From NCBI RefSeq assembly GCF_964022235.1, contig NZ_CAXHZL010000009.1, positions 1 through 64,000 of the forward strand: DNA of 64,000 bases, read 5' to 3'. Below, in pieces: positions 41,336 through 50,563 of this stretch. The DNA is from Limimaricola sp964022235 (GTDB taxonomy: Bacteria > Pseudomonadota > Alphaproteobacteria > Rhodobacterales > Rhodobacteraceae). The stretch's first letter is position 1. The number at the start of each line of letters is the position of its first letter. Position numbers and translations under genes: made by a program. Below the pieces are notes generated by a model, which was not told the DNA's origin, searched no databases, and saw only the letters and a program-made list of their open reading frames with translations.

Positions 41336-42706
41336 TTAATAGGGGAAGTCGAAGGAGCGGCCCAGGCCGATGAAGATGCTGCTATCGTCGTCGTCGGTGC
41401 CATCGCTGGCGCTGCTGTCAAAGCGGTATCCGGTGTTTACCGACAGATTCTCGGCCAGCGCGTAGTTCACACTTGCCGAGAGGCTGGACCGCGAATCGCC
41501 GTCCGAGTCCACATAGGCGCCGTTCAGGCCGATCGACAGCAGTTCGGTCAGGGGCCGCGCGTAGCTTGCCGACAGCTGGTTCACGAGGCTCTCTTCCTGA
41601 TCGACGCCGACCAAGGTGGCGCTGCGCGAGTAGGTGAGTCCGAGTTGGCCCGTCCCGAGCGGACGATTGAGCCCGAGCGTCGCCACCGTGTCGATCTCGC
41701 CGGTGTCTTCGGGGCGGGTCACGCCGATCGAGGCATTGAGGCTACCGCCGTTGGCGAGCGAAAGGTTGCGTCCGATTTGCGCGTTGATGCGGGTGCCGCT
41801 CAGGGTGGTTTCTGCCGCGATGGACGTGGAAATCGCGCCATTGGGCCGGTCGATGTCGAGGTTGAGACTGCCGGTCAGGCCTTCGATTCGATCGGTGCCT
41901 GCGATGGTCTCGGTCTCGATGCTCGAGACGCCGATCGACGCCCCGAGGCTCAGATCCTCTCGCAGCTCACGGGTGAGGCCAAAGCTCAACGATTGCCGCA
42001 GCCGCTCGGTCTCTTCAATATCCTCGGCTTCGTAGAGCGAAGCCGAAGCCGCGAGATTGCCTTGCATGACAGGCGAGAACCGCAGCCCCACACCCACATT
42101 CGCGCCAGTCGTGCGCGAATCGAACAGCGCGTCCGTGTCGACGCCCACATAGTCTCGGCCCGAGAGATTAAGCCCGAACGACAGCGTCAGCGGGGCTTGC
42201 TTGCGCGCGTTGACTTGTACCGAGGCGCTGTAATCGCGCCGCTCGCCGCTGCCTTGAAGCTGGAAAATGTCGTCGGGCAGCAGCAGGTTGCCCTCTTCAT
42301 CGACGAATATGTCGAGCAGCCGCAGATAGGTGATGTCGTCGCGCCGGAAGCTGGCCGCGACGGCGATGTCGGCATCGGCGGCCCGGCGCGCGTATTTCAA
42401 CTGCAGGCGCGGCTGATCGATCTCGCTCTCGGCCCCGCCGGAGCCGTCACCCGCGATGCGAAGCGCCGTGCTCGTGTCGAAGCTGAGATCGGTGATCTCC
42501 GTCTTGACGCCGGTCTTGAAGCCCAAGGTGGTGGTCGATAGCAGGATCGACTCGTCAGTGGTGCTGGAGGTGTCGCCGTAGCTGAGCGTCTGCCCGAGCG
42601 AGAAGCGCAGCGACCGCGGCAGTTCCTGTTCCTGCGCGAGCAGGGGGCCCACCACGGTGAGCGGCAGGGCCGAGATGGCGAGAAAGCCAGCAACGCGAGA
42701 TTTCAT
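41336..42706 (-). CDS. Outer-membrane beta-barrel protein of the exosortase/EPS operon
   Basis: A 456-residue exported protein with a Sec signal (about 1-24, ending LLAQ). The rest alternates short amphipathic strands with acidic Gly/Asp/Ser turns and ends in FIGLGRSFDFPY, an aromatic-terminated C-terminal beta signal of outer-membrane barrels. The repeated GT..A.IG.S-type strand pattern matches the outer-membrane beta-barrel proteins encoded in XrtA/PEP-CTERM loci. Likely role: outer-membrane component for polysaccharide release or anchoring. It sits 104 bases upstream of xrtD and 29 bases downstream of the export protein, all leftward. Confidence 0.8.
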   Translation of the reverse strand: MKSRVAGFLAISALPLTVVGPLLAQEQELPRSLRFSLGQTLSYGDTSSTTDESILLSTTTLGFKTGVKTEITDLSFDTSTALRIAGDGSGGAESEIDQPRLQLKYARRAADADIAVAASFRRDDITYLRLLDIFVDEEGNLLLPDDIFQLQGSGERRDYSASVQVNARKQAPLTLSFGLNLSGRDYVGVDTDALFDSRTTGANVGVGLRFSPVMQGNLAASASLYEAEDIEETERLRQSLSFGLTRELREDLSLGASIGVSSIETETIAGTDRIEGLTGSLNLDIDRPNGAISTSIAAETTLSGTRINAQIGRNLSLANGGSLNASIGVTRPEDTGEIDTVATLGLNRPLGTGQLGLTYSRSATLVGVDQEESLVNQLSASYARPLTELLSIGLNGAYVDSDGDSRSSLSASVNYALAENLSVNTGYRFDSSASDGTDDDDSSIFIGLGRSFDFPY

Positions 42707-42734
42707 CTGGATCGGTCTCCGACGCAGCCGAGCG

Positions 42735-43340
42735 TCATTCGAACAAGCGACGCTGCGGCACGACGAGCACGTCGCCGTCGAGGATGGTGAAGTTGCTCAC
42801 CAGCGCCGCGCCGCGCAGCAGGGCGTCGTAGTTGACCAGAATGATCTGCGTGGTGCCGTCGATGTTGGTGCGGCGTAGCTGCAGACGCTTGGTCGCGGCG
42901 AAGGGGCCGAAGTCACCGGCCACGGCCAGGAACTGCAGGAGCTTGGTGCCTTCGGGCATCGACCGCACGCCGGGGTTGCCGATCTCGCCGGTTACGAAGG
43001 CGGTGACGACCGGTTCGACCCGCTCGGGCTGGGGCGGGACCTCTTTAGGCACGGCAAGAGCGGCGACGCCGACGAAGACGGTTGGTGCCACGGCGAAGTT
43101 CGGCGCCAGCGCGGTCGAGATGTTGCGCTCGATCTGGCTGAGCGACCGGCCAGCGGCCTGAATTGTGCCCGCGAGCGGAACGTTGATCGTCCCATCAGGC
43201 AGCACGAAGGTTTGTCGGTTGATCGAAGGATCTTCGAGCACTTCGATGGTCACCGTGTCGCCCGGCTTGAGCTGATAGTTCTGCGCTGAAGCGCTGATGG
43301 TGGTCAGCAGCAGCGCGGCGACCGCGAATAGGATTTTCAT
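42735..43340 (-). CDS. Short polysaccharide export protein (XrtA/XrtD-associated)
   Basis: A 201-residue periplasmic or outer-membrane export protein. Signal peptide MKILFAVAALLLTTISASA, then a polysaccharide-export domain (NYQLKPGDTVTIEVLEDPSI, DGTINVPLAGTIQAAGRSLS) and one SLBB-like domain (VTAFVTGEIGNPGVRSMPEG), ending DVLVVPQRRLFE. It lacks the lipobox and C-terminal helix of full Wza, as do the short export proteins in exosortase loci. It is predicted to pair with the chain-length protein at 48031 and the barrel protein downstream. Confidence 0.88.
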   Translation of the reverse strand: MKILFAVAALLLTTISASAQNYQLKPGDTVTIEVLEDPSINRQTFVLPDGTINVPLAGTIQAAGRSLSQIERNISTALAPNFAVAPTVFVGVAALAVPKEVPPQPERVEPVVTAFVTGEIGNPGVRSMPEGTKLLQFLAVAGDFGPFAATKRLQLRRTNIDGTTQIILVNYDALLRGAALVSNFTILDGDVLVVPQRRLFE

Positions 43341-43488
43341 GACTCGACCTCAAGCTTCAACTGACGGGGCTGAACACCCCCTTTGGTTCTGACTAAGCGA
43401 TAAACGGGTCAGCGCACAGGACTGCCTTGACCGGACGGGCCGGACAACCGGCCCTGTCGCAGCGCTACAACAGGTTATCCGTGATCTC

Positions 43489-45978
43489 TCACTGTGCCGA
43501 AGCGTCATCCGACGGTGCATTCTCCGAGGGAGCCGAAGGCGCGGTCGAGTCGGATGTCTCAAGCCGATCGCGTGCCGTCTCCACCGCCTTTGCCACCGGG
43601 CTATCCGCAGGTGCCAGTTCGCGGGCGCGCTCCAGCACCTCGCGCGCTTCGTCCCGCCTCCCGGCTTCGATGTAGGCAAGGCCAAGATGAAGCTGCGTTT
43701 CGGGGTGGTCGGGCATGCCGGCGGCGGCGGGCTCGAGGTAGGCCAGCGCCTCTTCGACATCTCCGCGACGCAGCGCGATCCAGCCATAGGTGTCCTGCAG
43801 GGGCGGAATCTCGGTATCGCGCAGGCGGCGTGCGATGACTTGTGCTCGCTCAAGAGCTTCCGGGCTTTCATCCGTCGTGGAGAGCAAGCTGGCGAGGTTG
43901 TTGGCCACGAGCAGGTTCGAGCTGTCCTCGGCGTAGAGGCCTTCGTAGATCTCGATGGCTCCGGCGAGATCGCCACGCGCTTCGGCGCGATTGGCCTGCA
44001 TCAGTCGCAGGCTCGGCTCACCGGTCGCCTCGATCCCCGCAGCGATCACCGCATCCGCCTCATCCTCTTTTCCCTGATCGAGCAAGGCCAGCGCAAGGGC
44101 CTGGTGGAAGCGGGGCATCTCCGGAGACGCCTCGATCAGTTCGCGATAGGTGGCGATCGCGGCTGCTTCATTCCCCGTGGCGAGGTCGAGACCAGCTTGC
44201 AGGAACCGGTATTCGACGCTCTCAGGCTCCCGCTCGAGCTGCGCCTCGAGATAGGCCTTGGCCTCGTCGATTTTGTTCTCGCGCAGCATGTTCTGGATCA
44301 CCAGCGCTGCGGCTTGGGGACCCGCCGCGCCCGTGTCGAGCATCTCCTGCAGATAGGCGTTGGTCTCGTCGAGCCGGTTCTGACCCTGCAGCGCGGCCGT
44401 GCGCAGCCCAAGGGCGGTCTGTTGCGCCTCCGGGTTCTGAAACTGAGCGAGCCGCGTCGCGATCTCTTCGACCCGGCGCCAATCCTGTGTGCGGAGGAAG
44501 AGCTGGCCCATTTCGATCAGCAGCGGATAGGCGCCCGGATTCCGCCGCAGCGATGCGGCAAGCACCTGCTCGGCTTGGTCAGGTTGATCGCGCTGAACCA
44601 GAAAGCGGGCGTAGTTGGTTGCCGTCTCGGGGGTGTAGTTCGACGATTCCACCGCGAGCGACAGGCGCTCCCCCGCGAGTTGGTAGTTGCCCTCGCGCTC
44701 GTGGGCCTCGGCCATGAGCGCGAGCGTTTCGACGTCTCGGGGTTCCTGATCGAGCGCGACGCGCAGCGCGGCGATGGCCTCGCCGGTCTTGTCGGTCTCG
44801 ATCAGCCAACCGGCGCGCATCTTCAGCGCCCCGACGTTCGACGGATCCTGTGTAAGCACCTCTTCGATCAGCGCACGCGCGCCAACTTGGTCGCCTTGGC
44901 TTTCAAGCACCCGCGCCAAGGTGATCCGGATCCTGTCCGTCTGCTGAGAGGGTTCAGCGGATTCGGTGATCTCGCGCAGCAGGGCCACCGCTTCGTCGAT
45001 GCGGCCCTCCTGAAGCATCAGACCGGCGCGCAGGCTGCGGAAGAGGTCCTGATTCTCGCCCGCTTCGATCAGCCTGTCGACCTCGGCCATGGCGGCGTTG
45101 GGCCCCTGCGTCACGCGCAGGAACTCGACAACCGTGGCCAGCGCCTCATCGCGGTCGGCCGGGTCCGCGCGTTCGACCTCACCACGCAGGAATGCCTCGG
45201 CTTCGTCGAGCTTTTCGGCTTCCAAATACCAGCGGATGAGGCGCTGGCGAATGCGCTCGTTCTCGGGAAACTGACGGTAGATCTCCTCGAGGTGGGCGCC
45301 GACGTCGTCCGATTGCCCCATCTCGTCGAGCAGTGTCAGCTTCAGCTCATGATAGTTGAGATCGTCGGGCTGCAAGGTGATCGCGCGTTCGACCTCACGC
45401 AGCGCCGCCGCCCCATCTTCTGCACGCAGCAAAGCATCGATTCGCACCTGGAGTGGCGGGATCTGGGTGTCGTCCTGAGCCAAGACGATCTCGGCCTGTT
45501 TCAGAGCTTCGGCCCGCAGGTCTGCGTTGTCTTCCTCAATGCCCTGCTGATAGTCGACAGCCGATTTGAGCCCCTTCAGGGTCAGGTCGTCGGGGGCGGC
45601 TTCCAAGGCGCGCGGCAAGTATTTGCGGGCGTTCGGCCAATCGGTATTGGCGACGGCCAGCGCGCTGAATTCGCTAAGAGCTTCGATATTGTTCGGGAAT
45701 TGCTGCACCAGCCGCAGATACTGTTTGTAGGCATCGCCGCGCGCGGATGTCTGGTTCAGCAGCCGGGCATAGAGCAGCCGCGCCTCCTCGTGATCCGGGT
45801 CGAGCTTGAATACGTTGCGCAATTCGACCAGTGCGCGGGTGGGGTCGCCTGCCTCGGCAAGCTCGACCCCGGATTCGTAGTGACGCGCCGCGCGCTCTTC
45901 CGAACTTTCGCAGGCACCGAGGGCCGCCAGCAGGGCAAAGGCCAAAATCGGTTTTCTCAGGGAAGCAGAGACGCGCAT
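43489..45978 (-). CDS. PrsT-like TPR-repeat lipoprotein of the exosortase system
   Basis: An 829-residue lipoprotein. Signal peptide with lipobox ALGAC (Cys23), followed by at least fifteen tetratricopeptide-like helical repeats, for example RAARHYESGVELAEAGDPTR, TYGWIALRRGDVEEALAYLE and QLHLGLAYIEAGRRDEARE. A Ser/Glu-rich disordered tail ends in DDASAQ. Its size and operon position match the PEP-CTERM system TPR protein PrsT, thought to scaffold the export machinery in the periplasm. It lies between the sugar transferase and the export protein in the leftward operon. Confidence 0.85.
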   Translation of the reverse strand: MRVSASLRKPILAFALLAALGACESSEERAARHYESGVELAEAGDPTRALVELRNVFKLDPDHEEARLLYARLLNQTSARGDAYKQYLRLVQQFPNNIEALSEFSALAVANTDWPNARKYLPRALEAAPDDLTLKGLKSAVDYQQGIEEDNADLRAEALKQAEIVLAQDDTQIPPLQVRIDALLRAEDGAAALREVERAITLQPDDLNYHELKLTLLDEMGQSDDVGAHLEEIYRQFPENERIRQRLIRWYLEAEKLDEAEAFLRGEVERADPADRDEALATVVEFLRVTQGPNAAMAEVDRLIEAGENQDLFRSLRAGLMLQEGRIDEAVALLREITESAEPSQQTDRIRITLARVLESQGDQVGARALIEEVLTQDPSNVGALKMRAGWLIETDKTGEAIAALRVALDQEPRDVETLALMAEAHEREGNYQLAGERLSLAVESSNYTPETATNYARFLVQRDQPDQAEQVLAASLRRNPGAYPLLIEMGQLFLRTQDWRRVEEIATRLAQFQNPEAQQTALGLRTAALQGQNRLDETNAYLQEMLDTGAAGPQAAALVIQNMLRENKIDEAKAYLEAQLEREPESVEYRFLQAGLDLATGNEAAAIATYRELIEASPEMPRFHQALALALLDQGKEDEADAVIAAGIEATGEPSLRLMQANRAEARGDLAGAIEIYEGLYAEDSSNLLVANNLASLLSTTDESPEALERAQVIARRLRDTEIPPLQDTYGWIALRRGDVEEALAYLEPAAAGMPDHPETQLHLGLAYIEAGRRDEAREVLERARELAPADSPVAKAVETARDRLETSDSTAPSAPSENAPSDDASAQ

Positions 45979-46065
45979 GATGATTTAACCCGGGCTACGA
46001 ATGAGTGCACTTTGCGCAATCAATGCCACAGGCTCTTGATCGATGCGAGGGTCAATGGCGTGGGG

Positions 46066-46734
46066 TCAGCAGCCCGTTCTTTTCAGCACCACGCCACAAG
46101 TTGCGCCGAGGATCGAGATGTCGGTCGTCAGCGACAGGCGTTCGGCATAATCGTTGTCGAACACCGCGCGGCTCGAGAAAGACGAGGCGTTGCGCTCGGA
46201 AATCTGCCAGGTGCCGGTGATGCCGGGGCGCAGCGTATAGTAGGCTTCACCGCTATAGAGCGACTTCTGCTCGGGCAGCATCGGCCGGGGACCCACGAGG
46301 GACATATCGCCGGTCAACACGTTCAGCAGCTGCGGCAGTTCGTCGAGCGAGCTTGAGCGCAATACCCGGCCAATCGAAGTGATGCGCGGATCGTTGGAAA
46401 GCTTTTGCTTGCTGTTCCATTCCTCGCGGCTTGCCCGATCTTCTGCCAGATGCGCCTGCAGCCGTGCCTCGGCGTCGCAAACCATGCTGCGAAGCTTCCA
46501 CATCGTGAAGGTTCGACCTCCGCGACCGACACGGCGCTGGCGGTAGAAAGGCATGCCTCCATCCTGAACAAAGACCGCGAGCGCGAGCAACAGTACCACG
46601 GGAAGCACCGCAGGCAGGCTGAGCAGAACCAGTGTCAGGTCGAGTAAACGCTTGGCATATTGAGAGTAAAACTTGCTGCGCTTGGTCGTGGTGTCGAGGC
46701 CCGGACGGGATAGTTCGGGAAAATGAACTGTCAT
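46066..46734 (-). CDS. Initiating sugar transferase (undecaprenyl-phosphate hexose-1-phosphate transferase)
   Basis: A 222-residue monotopic phosphoglycosyl transferase that starts repeat-unit synthesis by moving a sugar phosphate to undecaprenyl phosphate. It shows the family order: N-terminal membrane re-entrant helix (KRLLDLTLVLLSLPAVLPVV), FYRQRRVGRGGRTFTMWKLR, the acidic KLSNDPRITSIGRVLRSSSL, then DELPQLLNVLTGDMSLVGPR and LRPGITGTWQISER. Only this catalytic core is present, without the four-helix N-terminus of WcaJ. The start at 46734 has GAGAG upstream. It is the first gene of the leftward exosortase/EPS operon. Confidence 0.9.
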   Translation of the reverse strand: MTVHFPELSRPGLDTTTKRSKFYSQYAKRLLDLTLVLLSLPAVLPVVLLLALAVFVQDGGMPFYRQRRVGRGGRTFTMWKLRSMVCDAEARLQAHLAEDRASREEWNSKQKLSNDPRITSIGRVLRSSSLDELPQLLNVLTGDMSLVGPRPMLPEQKSLYSGEAYYTLRPGITGTWQISERNASSFSSRAVFDNDYAERLSLTTDISILGATCGVVLKRTGC

Positions 46735-47176
46735 TTGCAAAACTCTCACATGCCTGAGCCTGACGGCCCACTTAATACACTCGCCTCATCGGCCTGCGTG
46801 ACCATCCAAAAATGCCGGGTCACTTTGAGCGCGCCGATATCGTCCAGCAGCTGGTGCAACATACTTAGCTCACGGGTGCCATGGTGGCAACCAAGTCTCG
46901 CCACATTTGTGACCCAATCCGCTGCACAAAACCGAGTAAATTCTAGGGATTGTATCGATAGCGGCGGCAGTGGGCCTGCGCGTGTGCGCGGCGAGGGCGC
47001 CTGCATCTTGTCACCGAGCGAACCTTCCCTCGCCATGTTGACTTGAAATCTTGCGGCAGGTGCGAAACAGGGTAGCACGGACCTGCTTTCGAGGGGGTGC
47101 GTGGTTGACGGTCGCAACGCGCGACCGGTTTGTATGTATGGGGCTCTCTGCAGGAGTCGTCGAGGTCAGGAGCGCC
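46735..47176. other. Divergent regulatory region between the two EPS operons
   Basis: About 440 bases without a gene, separating the leftward sugar-transferase/xrtD operon from the rightward ATPase/Wzz/kinase operon. It must hold both promoters. No clear operator palindrome or riboswitch-like structure was recognised by eye. Confidence 0.45.
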
Positions 47177-48034
47177 ATGTCCGAGGTCGCCAAAATCTAC
47201 ATGGAACAATTCGGTCTCGATCAGAGGCCATTTTCGCTGGTTCCGGATCCGGACTTCCTGTTCTGGTCCCCGGGTCACCGGCGCGCCTACACCATGCTCG
47301 AGTACGGTCTGTATACCGGTGCGCCGATCACCCTGATCTCCGGCGACGTCGGAATCGGCAAGACCACGTTGCTGCACCATCTTCTGAAGCAGGTGGGCGA
47401 AGATATCACGATCGGAATGATCGCCAACGCGCATGGCGGCCGCGGCGACCTGCTGCGCTGGGTCTTGATGGCGCTGGACCAGACGACCACGCCGGAGTCC
47501 TCCTATGTCGATCTGTTCAAGCAGTTCCAGACCTTTCTGATCGATGAGTACGCGGAAGGCCGCAAGGTCGTGCTCATCTTCGACGAGGCACAGAACCTTG
47601 ATCGTGAGACACTCGAAGAATTGCGCATGTTCACCAACATCAACGCCAACAAGGACGAGCTCTTGCAGCTGATCCTAGTGGGCCAGCCCGAGTTGCGCAC
47701 GTTGGTTCGCCGCCCCGACCTGACGCAGTTCGCGCAGCGCATTGCGGCCAGCTTCCACCTCTCGGCGATGGACGAGGCGACCGTGACCGCATATATTCAC
47801 CACCGGATGGAGCGAGCGGGGGCCGGGCGTAGGATCTTTACTCCGGAGGCCACCTCTCGCATCTTCGGCGCGACCCAAGGCATTCCTCGCCTGGTGAACC
47901 AGCTTGCCGACTTCGCCCTCATCTACGCAAGCAGCGACGATCTCGATGAGGTTGATGGAACGACGATAGAAAATGTTCTGCGGGACGGCGTCTTCTTCGC
48001 CGGCGTGCTGCGCTTGGAAAATGCTGTAATATGA
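47177..48034 (+). CDS. ExeA-like AAA ATPase of the exosortase/EPS system
   Basis: A 285-residue P-loop ATPase of the general-secretion/XrtA-associated ATPase family. It opens YMEQFGLDQRPFSLVPDPDF, has Walker A ISGDVGIGKTTL (55-66), Walker B KVVLIFDEAQNL, sensor segment LQLILVGQPELR and an arginine-rich end of the core (RPDLTQFAQRIAASFHL). Such ATPases accompany exosortase-linked polysaccharide loci; the precise role is unknown. Start ATG 47177 is supported by CAGGAG; upstream in-frame starts exist but precede the conserved first motif. Its end overlaps the next start (ATGA at 48031-48034). Confidence 0.88.
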   Translation: MSEVAKIYMEQFGLDQRPFSLVPDPDFLFWSPGHRRAYTMLEYGLYTGAPITLISGDVGIGKTTLLHHLLKQVGEDITIGMIANAHGGRGDLLRWVLMALDQTTTPESSYVDLFKQFQTFLIDEYAEGRKVVLIFDEAQNLDRETLEELRMFTNINANKDELLQLILVGQPELRTLVRRPDLTQFAQRIAASFHLSAMDEATVTAYIHHRMERAGAGRRIFTPEATSRIFGATQGIPRLVNQLADFALIYASSDDLDEVDGTTIENVLRDGVFFAGVLRLENAVI

Positions 48035-49593
48035 AATTTGACCTCCGTTACTACCTCTCGATCTTCTTCCGCCGCATCCACTACTTCTTGCTGGTGGCGA
48101 TCATCGTCTCCGCGGCCGGTACCAGCATCGCCGTGATGTTGCCGCCGGTGTTCGTGTCGCGTGCCGTGCTGCTGATCGAGGGGGCGCAAATTCCCAACGA
48201 ACTGGCGGCTTCGACCGTAAAGACCGGCCCGGGAGAGCAGGCTGAGATCATCAAGCAGATGCTGCTAACCCGTAACACGCTGCTCGAAATTGCCGACGAC
48301 TTGCAAATCTATCCCAACCGCAACGGCGTCAATCCGGACGCAATCGTCAGTGACATGCGGCAAAGGGTCGTCATCGACCCGTCCTTCGGCCGCAGTGGCA
48401 GCAACACGCTGACTGTCCAGTTTTCGGGGAGCAACCCTCGCAAGGTCGCTGAAGTCACCAATGATCTGGTGAGCCGCATTCTCTCGCAGTCGGTGGAAAT
48501 GCGCGCCGGTCGCGCGACGCAGACCTCGGAGTTCTTCGAGGATGAGGTGAACAGGCTGAGTGCCGAGATCGATCGCAAGAGCAGAGAGATCCTCGAGTTC
48601 AAGCTGGCCAACCAGAACGCCCTCCCCGAATCCCTGACCTATCTTCGCAGCCAGCAGGCATCGCTCCAGGAGCGCTCCTTGCAGCTCCAGCGCGATCGCA
48701 ACTCGCTCGTCGAGCGGCGTGCCACCCTCGAGGATCTCTACCAGCGCACCGGACGCGTGGCTCCCGTCAGCGAAAACCTGAGCCCTGCACAGCGCGAGTT
48801 GTCGCAACTTCAAGCTGAACTCGACAACGCGTTGCTGGTTTATTCCAGCCAGAACCCGAAGGTGAAGGTGCTGCAGGCGCGGGTCGCCGCGCTCGAATCG
48901 AGTGTCGCTTCCAATCAGGGGTCGACGCAGGATGACGAGGGACCGAGCCTGTACGAGATCCAGATGGCCGATATCGCGTCACAGCTTGAGCGGATCGATG
49001 AAGAGATTGAGCGCAACGCGGATGAAGTGAACTCGATCCAGAAAACGATCGAATCCACGCCCAGCAACTCCATCGCGCTTGAAGAGCTCAATCGCAGCTA
49101 TTCGGCGTCGCAACAGCAGTACAACGCGGCTCTCGCCCGTCTCTCCGAGGCGCGCACAGGTGAGCGGATCGAAGTGCTATCCAAGGGGCAGCGCATCACC
49201 CTCCTTGAGGAGGCGCGTGTCGAAAATCGCCCCGAGCGGCCCAACCGACCGATGATCGCGGCTGCAAGCGTTGGGGGCGGCACCGCGCTCGGGCTTGCCC
49301 TGGTGGTGCTGTTCGAGCTTCTCAACTCTTCCATTCGCCGCCCGGTGGAGATCACGAACAAGCTTGGAATCACCCCGTTGGGAACACTGCCATATGTACG
49401 GACGCGACGTGAGCGTGCCGTACGTCGAGGGCTTATCAGCGGCGCTTTGCTTTTCTTGCTCATCGGTATCCCAGCCGCCATTTGGGCACTCGACACCTAT
49501 TACATGCCTCTTGATCTCATCCTGGACCGGCTTGCGGACCGGACAGGCCTGAACGGACTTTTCGTGAAGCTTCGCGGAGGTCCGGGCGCATGA
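48031..49593 (+). CDS. Polysaccharide chain-length determinant (Wzz/BcsA-type copolymerase)
   Basis: A 520-residue inner-membrane copolymerase that sets polymer chain length. Two membrane helices, YFLLVAIIVSAAGTSIAVML near residues 17-36 and LLFLLIGIPAAIWALDTYYM near 475-494, flank a large periplasmic coiled-coil domain (LSAEIDRKSREILEFKLANQ, QLQAELDNALLVYSSQNPKV). The Wzz proline-rich C-terminal motif appears as VENRPERPNRPMI. It is translationally coupled to the ATPase and followed by the tyrosine kinase, which together form a split Wzc-type unit. Confidence 0.88.
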   Translation: MKFDLRYYLSIFFRRIHYFLLVAIIVSAAGTSIAVMLPPVFVSRAVLLIEGAQIPNELAASTVKTGPGEQAEIIKQMLLTRNTLLEIADDLQIYPNRNGVNPDAIVSDMRQRVVIDPSFGRSGSNTLTVQFSGSNPRKVAEVTNDLVSRILSQSVEMRAGRATQTSEFFEDEVNRLSAEIDRKSREILEFKLANQNALPESLTYLRSQQASLQERSLQLQRDRNSLVERRATLEDLYQRTGRVAPVSENLSPAQRELSQLQAELDNALLVYSSQNPKVKVLQARVAALESSVASNQGSTQDDEGPSLYEIQMADIASQLERIDEEIERNADEVNSIQKTIESTPSNSIALEELNRSYSASQQQYNAALARLSEARTGERIEVLSKGQRITLLEEARVENRPERPNRPMIAAASVGGGTALGLALVVLFELLNSSIRRPVEITNKLGITPLGTLPYVRTRRERAVRRGLISGALLFLLIGIPAAIWALDTYYMPLDLILDRLADRTGLNGLFVKLRGGPGA

Positions 49594-49624
49594 GCTTGGT
49601 CCCTATCATGAAGGATGATCGCTG

Positions 49625-50449
49625 ATGGAGCGTATCCAATCCGCGCTGGAGCGCGCTCGATCGAAACGCACAGGTGCACCCGGCCGGAAACCAGCCGAGT
49701 CCCGGGTGAGCAAATTGGCGCGGCCTGACGAGGTTCAGGAGCGCTGGGATGCATTGCAGACCTTTGAGCCCAATCCGAAGTTTCTGGCCAAGAATCGGGT
49801 TCACACCCTGGAACGGAGCGAGCTGTCCGTGCCACTGGACATGCTGCGCACCAAGGTGCTGCAGTTGATGCGGGACAAGGGCTGGAAGCGGCTGGCTATT
49901 ACCTCGCCGAACAGCTCATGCGGCAAGACTACGACGAGCCTCAACTTGGCATTCGGTATTGCGCGTCAAGTCGAACACGCACCGATCCTCATCGAGATGG
50001 ACCTCCGCCGTCCCAATCTTGCGTCAACCTTGGGCATGCCCAAGACTGATCTGCAGTTTTCAAAGGTTCTCGAAGGTGACGCACCGATCGCGTCACAGCT
50101 GCGGCGTATTGGGTCCAATTTGGCCGTGGGTGCAAACGCGACCACTGCGCGTCACCCGTCCGAGCTGCTGCAAAGCGACACGATGAAGGCTGCCTTGGAG
50201 GAGATCGAAGCGTCTTACGCTCCGAGCTTGCTGATTTTTGATATGCCGCCGATGCTCGTCAGCGACGACATGATTGGATTTGCAGACAGTGTCGATTGTG
50301 TGCTGCTCGTTGCAGCGGCCGAAAGCACCACGATCAAGGAGCTTGACGACTGCGAGCGTGAGCTGGGCGAGCGGACCAACGTGCTTGGGGTCGTGCTCAA
50401 CAAGTGTCGCTACATGGGCAAGGAATACGGCTACAACTACTACGGCTGA
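49625..50449 (+). CDS. CpsD/CapB-type tyrosine autokinase
   Basis: A cytoplasmic BY-kinase of 274 residues that cycles phosphorylation on a tyrosine cluster to control polymerisation and export. Walker A ITSPNSSCGKTTTSLNLA lies at about 92-109. The kinase-specific A' motif is VEHAPILIEMDLRRPN, and Walker B is LLIFDMPPMLVSDDM. The C-terminus ends EYGYNYYG, a four-tyrosine tail. It partners the chain-length protein encoded just upstream. A bidirectional hairpin about 60 bases downstream marks the operon end. Confidence 0.9.
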   Translation: MERIQSALERARSKRTGAPGRKPAESRVSKLARPDEVQERWDALQTFEPNPKFLAKNRVHTLERSELSVPLDMLRTKVLQLMRDKGWKRLAITSPNSSCGKTTTSLNLAFGIARQVEHAPILIEMDLRRPNLASTLGMPKTDLQFSKVLEGDAPIASQLRRIGSNLAVGANATTARHPSELLQSDTMKAALEEIEASYAPSLLIFDMPPMLVSDDMIGFADSVDCVLLVAAAESTTIKELDDCERELGERTNVLGVVLNKCRYMGKEYGYNYYG

Positions 50450-50505
50450 GGGTCTCGAAGGGGGGGATGCCATCCTCTTCGAACTTTCATATACTACTCG
50501 ACATA

Positions 50506-50531
50506 GAAAAAGGGCCGCTCTCGCGGCCCTT
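50506..50531. terminator. Bidirectional terminator between kinase and VPLPA-CTERM genes
   Basis: A perfect 9-bp stem AAGGGCCGC (50510-50518) and GCGGCCCTT (50523-50531) with a 4-base loop. An A-run (50507-50511) gives a U-tract on the minus strand, making it a strong terminator for the VPLPA-CTERM gene; on the plus strand it is followed by CTTC and could end the kinase operon more weakly. Confidence 0.8.
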
Positions 50532-50563
50532 CTTCATATCAAAGGTCTAATGTATCGACCGTA

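Noticed and set aside
43687..46356. 889-codon open frame on the plus strand
   Set aside because: It is exactly antisense to the TPR lipoprotein gene and its protein is Arg/Gly/His-rich with no domain; a GC-rich shadow.
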